A stretch of DNA of 9,936 bases from Alphaproteobacteria bacterium (GTDB lineage Bacteria > Pseudomonadota > Alphaproteobacteria > UBA3830): NCBI GenBank assembly GCA_025998775.1, contig BNWK01000044.1, positions 1 to 9,936 on the forward strand, in the 5' to 3' direction. Under the pieces are notes generated by a model. That model made no database searches and was not told where the DNA came from. It was given only the letters and a program-made list of their open reading frames with translations. The position numbers and the translations under genes are program-made. Shown here piece by piece: positions 6,332-9,936 of this stretch (position 1 is its first letter; each line of letters begins with the position of its first letter).

Positions 6332-7693
6332 ATGACTTATGAGTACTTCAGAGAATACGGTCCACGTTACGTCGAATCCATTAATGGAAAAACTGGTGTG
6401 GTAAGCATCAAAGGATCTGACTCAGTTTTAGTTAAAAAGGGAAATGATGGATCTCTCAAGCTGGAAGTGCATCCGGATATCGTTAGCGGAATCGGTCCGG
6501 GTGGCGATATAACAATTGAAGAAGAGGTACATCCCGTATCTGTAGCACAGGCACTGGACAAAGTGTACGTTTTAAACGGTCATCTTGGTGAGGGTTTAGG
6601 TAGTATTTGTTTAGGTAGTAATAGTACTACCGCAGGTGAAAATAGTATATGTTTAGGAAATGTAAGCACCGCAAGTGGTTTACGCAGCATTGCAGTTGGT
6701 CAGGAAAACAGTGTAACTGGTTCTACCGCAATTGCCATGGGGCGAGGTAACAGTGTTACGGGTGATTCCAGCGTTGGGATAGGTCAATCAAACGATGTGA
6801 GTAATCATCACAGCTATGCATTTGGGTACATTAACGAAGTTCCAGCAAGCGAATGCGTCGCAATTGGGCAAAGGAATGGAGCAGGGGGACAGCGAAGCTG
6901 TGCCTTGGGATACCAAAACAACGTCTCGTCAAGATATGGTATTGCCCTTGGTCAGGATAACGTTGTGAGTGGAGAATACAGCTCTGCTTTTGGTTTCATT
7001 AACGATGTTAGCGGGAGTAATACTGTTGCGATTGGGAGGGAAATTGTAACTGACGTAAATGGTATGATTATTATCGGAGGTCCATCACAGCATACAAAAA
7101 TCACAAGGACCTTAATGGTGGGTAACGAGGTGCAGCCTGATTATGAAGGACCAAATGCCATTTTTGGGTCGGAGACATACATTGTTGGTAATGAGTTCCG
7201 TGCTATTTCACAAGACACTTTTGGTACAGGAACAGCTAATTATGGTAGTTTGCTAACGAATGAGACCGACAAACCCCGTTTTACCAAACGATCATTCGCT
7301 GAAGGAATAGAAACTGGTCTTTACTTATCAAATGCCAATAACGTTCAAGCGATAGAAGAAGCAGTCTTGTATTCTCAACGTTCTGTTGAAAACGAGGACG
7401 CAACTCAGCAGCAATTAACCGTAGCTCATGACTCAATTAATGTGGGCAATAGGGAAGGAATGGATGCAATATTCGTAGTAAACGGAAAAGCAACAATTGG
7501 TAATAGTACCCGAGATGGAGCATTAGAAGTTCTCGGTGAAGCAAGGATGGGAAGAAATGGCACCAATACAGTAAATCTCCGCGTATATGGAAAATCAGAT
7601 ATTCCTGGTTATCAGAAAATAGTGGATCCAACAACAACGGCACAAGAGACAGGTGAATCTTATTTTGGTAAAAAAGTCTACATCAAAACATAA
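6332..7693 (+). CDS. Trimeric fibre/spike protein with phage-tail-fibre-like N-terminus and YadA-head-like repeats
   Basis: A 453-residue predicted attachment fibre. Residues 14-27 (VESINGKTGVVSIK) match the V.S(V/I)NGKTG.V pattern common near the N-terminus of bacteriophage tail fibres. Residues about 89-247 consist of roughly ten repeats of 14 residues with consensus xxS(I/V)A(I/L/F)GxxNxVSG, for example LRSIAVGQENSVTG, STAIAMGRGNSVTG and RYGIALGQDNVVSG. This is the signature of the left-handed beta-roll of YadA-type trimeric adhesin heads. Later residues (about 380-430) carry GALEVLGEARMGRNGT and NLRVYGKSD, resembling fibre-shaft beta repeats. No signal peptide or outer-membrane anchor is present, as expected for a virion fibre and unlike a bacterial autotransporter. 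The frame continues past the TAA at 7691-7693 for 83 codons, so this product may be a truncated form. Confidence 0.78.
   Translation: MTYEYFREYGPRYVESINGKTGVVSIKGSDSVLVKKGNDGSLKLEVHPDIVSGIGPGGDITIEEEVHPVSVAQALDKVYVLNGHLGEGLGSICLGSNSTTAGENSICLGNVSTASGLRSIAVGQENSVTGSTAIAMGRGNSVTGDSSVGIGQSNDVSNHHSYAFGYINEVPASECVAIGQRNGAGGQRSCALGYQNNVSSRYGIALGQDNVVSGEYSSAFGFINDVSGSNTVAIGREIVTDVNGMIIIGGPSQHTKITRTLMVGNEVQPDYEGPNAIFGSETYIVGNEFRAISQDTFGTGTANYGSLLTNETDKPRFTKRSFAEGIETGLYLSNANNVQAIEEAVLYSQRSVENEDATQQQLTVAHDSINVGNREGMDAIFVVNGKATIGNSTRDGALEVLGEARMGRNGTNTVNLRVYGKSDIPGYQKIVDPTTTAQETGESYFGKKVYIKT
6596..7072 (+). repeat. Coding tandem repeats of 42 bp (14-residue YadA-head-like units)
   Basis: About ten to eleven protein repeats of 14 residues are encoded here. 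They are clear at the protein level (SxAxG...N.VSG) but DNA identity between units is low, so the array is old or selected and not a recent slippage product. The last unit is two residues longer (REIVTDVNG). Confidence 0.75.
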
Positions 7694-7945
7694 GAAGGTT
7701 ATATTACCATTCCTGGAGTAACCGAAATTGCCACATTTTTTCCTTCGCCAGACTCAATGTTTATATCAGTTGGTGGGTATATTCAAATGTCTGAACAATT
7801 CCAACGCCCTATCCCATTTTTTGAAGCAAGCAATTCAAAATTTCTTATATCAAAATTTGCTGATAAGCTACAATTCGATTTTCAATCATCAGAATCATCA
7901 CCTGGACGTGAAGTCAAGGTTTGGGTGAAGTACGCAGACGATTAG
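7694..7945 (+). pseudogene. In-frame C-terminal extension of the fibre beyond a TAA stop
   Basis: From the base after the TAA, the fibre frame is open for 83 codons to a TAG at 7943-7945. It encodes EGYITIPGVTEIATFFP, ISVGGYIQMSEQFQRPIPFF and REVKVWVKYADD, an all-beta-looking sequence with normal composition and a plausible C-terminus. It most likely encoded the fibre's tip or receptor-binding domain, now cut off by a nonsense mutation. It could instead be reached by readthrough or translated from the internal ATG at 7757 (62 residues). The context TAA-G is not a recognised leaky stop. Confidence 0.55.
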
Positions 7946-8346
7946 AACCGGGACGGCGTCGAAGCGGGACGAATCAACAACCAACTGGAATCAGAGGCTG
8001 GCGTTGATGCCATATAGTCAGAATTTGATGCTGAATCCGAATTTCCTATTACTAAGTTCTGGTTTTGCTTGGTTACTAAGGTATTTCAAAAAAGTGAGTT
8101 GTCCCTGTTTGCGTCGATGCTTGGACGAAAATCGTTGAAAACAGACCTCGGTCCAAACTCAAATTGGTTGGAAAATGAGGCAAATGGGATGAGGATGAAT
8201 AAGAAACGTGGACGGTATGTGGATTTTGATGGAAATCGAGGGTTGCGGCGATGTGGGGATGTTGGTGTAGGAGGGCTTATTTTTGGGCTAAATGGGACGA
8301 AAATGGAGCTGTGCCGACCTCGGCGCAAAACACTACAATCTATATA
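7946..8346. other. Junction region without a recognisable gene
   Basis: About 400 bp between the end of the left element's fibre frame and the truncated gene of the inverted right copy. It has two CGGGACG copies (7949-7955 and 7965-7971), a G-rich plus strand around 8160-8310 and a small GCCGA-CC-TCGGC palindrome at 8313-8324. An open frame at 8069-8368 (99 residues, plus) overlaps the broken Pro-rich gene, resembles nothing I know and has no promoter motif. I see no clear terminal inverted repeat or target-site duplication. It may be host DNA, element ends or a remnant. Confidence 0.5.
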
Positions 8347-8709
8347 CTACTCATTTTCGTCTATTTGAATCTGATTTACCGTTGCCCCCAACACTCGAAT
8401 AATTTTCCTGTACTTCTGTGGAGAATTTATGAACCACATTGGTAGCACGCATTTTGCTACAGCATTAGAATTAAGGATTATTTGATCGACATCGGGAGGA
8501 GCAGTCGGTGGCTCCGGCAAAACAGGTGTGGGTGGATCGACAGACAAATCAGGATCGTCGGGGTCAGTCGGTGGTGGATCAGGTGGAGTAAATGGATAGT
8601 ACGGATCAGGTGGAAATGGATCGTCCGGATCGGGGACGTCTCCTTTACTTGTATCCCAGACCTTCGGCTTTGACACTACAGTAAGGTATTCTTTTTTGAC
8701 TACTGACAT
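8347..8709 (-). pseudogene. Truncated second copy of the Pro-rich-tail protein
   Basis: A 120-residue ORF homologous to the first about 98 residues of the protein at 5690-6313. The tail stretch KPKVWDTSKGDVPDPDD plus PFPPDPYYPFTPPD is identical. An extra Pro/Asp-rich segment of about 20 residues (DLSVDPPTPVLPEPP) follows before the shared DVDQIILNSNAVAKCVLPMW. Homology runs through GATVNQI and stops at about 8350-8355, where flanking sequence supplies a TAG right after IDENE. The C-terminal beta domain is therefore missing, and the gene is broken by whatever joined the two elements. The ATG at 8709 has the usual promoter motif and lies 18 bases after the upstream gene. Confidence 0.75.
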
Positions 8710-8726
8710 TTTATTGGTATTAAAAA
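8710..8726 (-). promoter_or_regulatory. Promoter motif before the truncated Pro-rich-tail gene
   Basis: On the minus strand, TTTTTA, ATACCA, then ATAAA running into the ATG at 8709. It occupies nearly all of the 18-bp intergenic gap. Confidence 0.45.
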
Positions 8727-8727
8727 T

Positions 8728-9612
8728 CTACTTTCCGAAGAAGAAATCTAATGCTTTATCCTTTGCTGTTCCGTGCTTCCATATCTCCTTACGTTCTTCC
8801 TTACGTTTTGCCTTTTCCTTCTTACTCTGTTCTGCTGCTGCTTTTTTCTTCGCTTTATCATCTTTCCAGTACTGTTTCCACTCTTTGCTTCCAACATCTA
8901 ACGTCCACCATTTTGGAGTGAATTCTCCTAACACTGTGCTCATCCACACGCTTGGCTTCAATTTCTTCACACCTTCTCTTTTCTCTTCCTCCTTCACGGC
9001 ATGATAAGCTTTAAATGGAGCAGTAACGATTTTCTCACCGATACTCAGTCCAAGTCCAATAGCCGAGCCAGGACCGGGAAACATTGATGCGATTCCCGAG
9101 ACAACACCGGTTGCATCATCCGCTATTTTCATGGCATTATCGAACGTCACTTTTCCTTCCTTCTTTGCATTTGCAATATCGAACCCAAGACTGACACCAC
9201 TTGACGCAGCACTAACTGCTCCGAGGGCAGGTCCAGCTGCTTTGCCTATCTCAGTTGCGGTGGTTGCAACACTTGATAAAGCTGACGGAACACCAACGCC
9301 ATACATTTCTGCCAACTCAACTGCATTAGAAGCTTGTGACGCTAAACCTGAAACGACGCTGGCACCAGTGTTTATATTGCCTACTGTGTCTGAGGCATCT
9401 CTTTGGTCAGCATATTTGCTACGATTTAAGGTCTGAGTCGGGGTTTTAGTTGGTGATGTCCCCATTAATGAAACCATCCCTGGTGGCAATCCCAATACGG
9501 ATTCATTGTAAGCTATCAGCGGTTTCTTCAGCGTCATTTCAACATCATCGTATGGGTATTTTCGCTTTAAACTCCTAAGTACTAAGTTATTTTTACTGTA
9601 CTGACCTGGCAT
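8728..9612 (-). CDS. Second copy of the Gly/Ala-rich minor structural protein
   Basis: A complete 294-residue paralogue of the protein at 4799-5665, with the same architecture: N-terminal GQYSKNNL and KYPYDD, a divergent linker (about residues 40-85), hydrophobic Gly/Ala-rich segments (GKAAGPALGAVSAASSG and VSGIASMFPGPGSAIGLGL), the Trp block PKWWTLDVGSKEWKQYW, a Lys/Glu helix and FFFGK at the end. From IANAKKEGKVTFDNAMK onward the two proteins are nearly identical while many codons differ synonymously, showing long-term purifying selection on both. The gene is intact. Its ATG (9612) lies 23 bases after the capsid gene stop, compared with 69 in the left element, and is preceded by a T-run/TAAAT motif. 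Confidence 0.75.
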   Translation of the reverse strand: MPGQYSKNNLVLRSLKRKYPYDDVEMTLKKPLIAYNESVLGLPPGMVSLMGTSPTKTPTQTLNRSKYADQRDASDTVGNINTGASVVSGLASQASNAVELAEMYGVGVPSALSSVATTATEIGKAAGPALGAVSAASSGVSLGFDIANAKKEGKVTFDNAMKIADDATGVVSGIASMFPGPGSAIGLGLSIGEKIVTAPFKAYHAVKEEEKREGVKKLKPSVWMSTVLGEFTPKWWTLDVGSKEWKQYWKDDKAKKKAAAEQSKKEKAKRKEERKEIWKHGTAKDKALDFFFGK

Positions 9613-9630
9613 ATTTACTCAAAAATAAAC
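9613..9630 (-). promoter_or_regulatory. Promoter motif before the second Gly/Ala-rich gene
   Basis: On the minus strand, TTTATTTTT, GAG, then TAAAT running into the ATG at 9612. It is a compact variant of the shared motif within the 23-bp gap after the capsid gene. Confidence 0.4.
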
Positions 9631-9635
9631 TTCTT

Positions 9636-9936
9636 TTAGCTCGATCCGGCTAATCGTCTCAGGACCTCAGGATAGTGTTTATTTAAGGTTTCGTTTAAGC
9701 CAGCTGCGATTTCATAAGTGGGTCTCTCTGAAGTACTGAACAACCAAAATGTGTCAGAAACAATAGCCAAAATCGGGGCTGTGTGATTGTGGTGTTCCTC
9801 ATTATCCACCGTATCACCCTCAGCATTAAGATAGAAGTAAGTATCTCCTCCAGTTTTATGCTCGGAATCCTCAATACCCTGCACCTGTGGGCTCCCAGTC
9901 AAAGTTATGGATTCGTTGCTTGAATTAACAGGATCA
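9636..9936 (-). CDS. Second major capsid protein, C-terminal 99 residues, 5' end outside window
   Basis: The frame is open from the right edge (DPVNSSNESITLTGSP) to a TAA at 9636-9638. It matches the last part of the capsid protein at 2900-4729: SDTFW(M/L)FST(T/S)ERP.YE, AAG.NETL.KHYP(D/E)VLRRL and the NHTAPILA block are shared, while the acidic loop before NHT differs. The apparent Met at 9902 is a TTG, and the true frame continues off the window. Together with the next two genes it shows that the right-hand DNA carries the same capsid / Gly-rich / Pro-tail order in inverted orientation. Confidence 0.78.
   Translation of the reverse strand, partial: DPVNSSNESITLTGSPQVQGIEDSEHKTGGDTYFYLNAEGDTVDNEEHHNHTAPILAIVSDTFWLFSTSERPTYEIAAGLNETLNKHYPEVLRRLAGSS

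Noticed and set aside
6596..7072. CRISPR-like or satellite repeat array
   Set aside because: The periodicity is in the protein (14 residues) with poor DNA identity. It is a coding repeat of a beta-roll fibre.
7691..7693. An alternative genetic code with TAA as Gln, to explain the open frame after the fibre stop and codon 4 of the small ORF
   Set aside because: TAA is the natural terminator of the capsid gene, of its right-hand copy at the same C-terminal position, and of the Ser-Pro-rich gene next to the ATPase. TAG and TGA are also used, so a standard code fits.
6332..7693. Bacterial trimeric autotransporter gene, implying a bacterial contig
   Set aside because: There is no signal peptide and no C-terminal outer-membrane anchor. 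The gene shares the upstream motif and strand with capsid-type genes and sits next to a eukaryotic-type packaging ATPase cluster.
8313..8324. GCCGA-CC-TCGGC palindrome as a terminator or recombination site
   Set aside because: Five-base arms with a two-base centre are too short to call, and nothing around it supports a function.
8069..8368. 99-codon plus-strand ORF in the junction region
   Set aside because: No recognisable domain, no promoter motif, unusual Arg/Gly-rich composition, and overlap with the broken Pro-tail gene. Kept only as part of the junction description.

Overview
This window reads as the structural-gene module of a eukaryotic double-jelly-roll-capsid DNA virus or self-synthesising transposon of the Maverick/Polinton / Polinton-like virus type. 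It is probably integrated in a protist genome. The assignment rests on an A32-like (FtsK/HerA family) packaging ATPase, a 609-residue protein with the layout of a double-jelly-roll major capsid protein, and a cluster of small glycine-rich and beta-rich proteins around it. Genes lie on both strands, intergenic spaces are short, and no introns, tRNAs or rRNAs are seen. Integrase, protein-primed DNA polymerase B and adenain-type protease are not in the window, so the Polinton label is an inference from the morphogenesis genes. A parabasalid such as Trichomonas, whose genome is full of Mavericks, is a reasonable host guess, but nothing here proves it.

Layout, left element. On the minus strand, 1-396 is the 5' part of an unrecognised Gly/Ala-rich protein. 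The packaging ATPase (469-1266, +) ends stop-to-stop against a Ser-Pro-rich, Cys-containing protein (1267-1878, -). A small ORF (1922-2197, -) follows, then a small amphipathic Gly-rich protein (2290-2751, +). The rest reads left to right: major capsid protein (2900-4729), Gly/Ala-rich putative membrane-active minor capsid protein (4799-5665), Pro-rich-tailed beta protein that may be a penton or fibre anchor (5690-6313), and a long trimeric-fibre-like protein (6332-7693). The fibre has an INGKTG segment like those of phage tail fibres and about ten 14-residue YadA-head-like repeats. Its reading frame continues past an in-frame TAA for another 83 codons, to 7945.

Junction and right element. 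Positions 7946-8346 are about 400 bp with no recognisable gene. Beyond this lies a second, diverged copy of the same module in the opposite orientation: a truncated Pro-rich-tail gene (8347-8709, -), a complete Gly/Ala-rich gene (8728-9612, -) and the 3' end of a second capsid gene (9636-9936, -). Proteins are strongly conserved between the copies, while many codons differ synonymously. They therefore look like two related elements meeting tail to tail, not a recent inverted duplication.

A short motif, T(5-7)A, then 5-8 nt, then a TAAA-like A-rich box immediately before the ATG, precedes nearly every gene except the ATPase. It looks like the element's own (late?) promoter and helps settle several start codons. 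Together the genes would make an icosahedral particle with DNA packaging (ATPase), shell (capsid protein, possible penton), membrane or entry functions (Gly-rich proteins) and host attachment (fibre).
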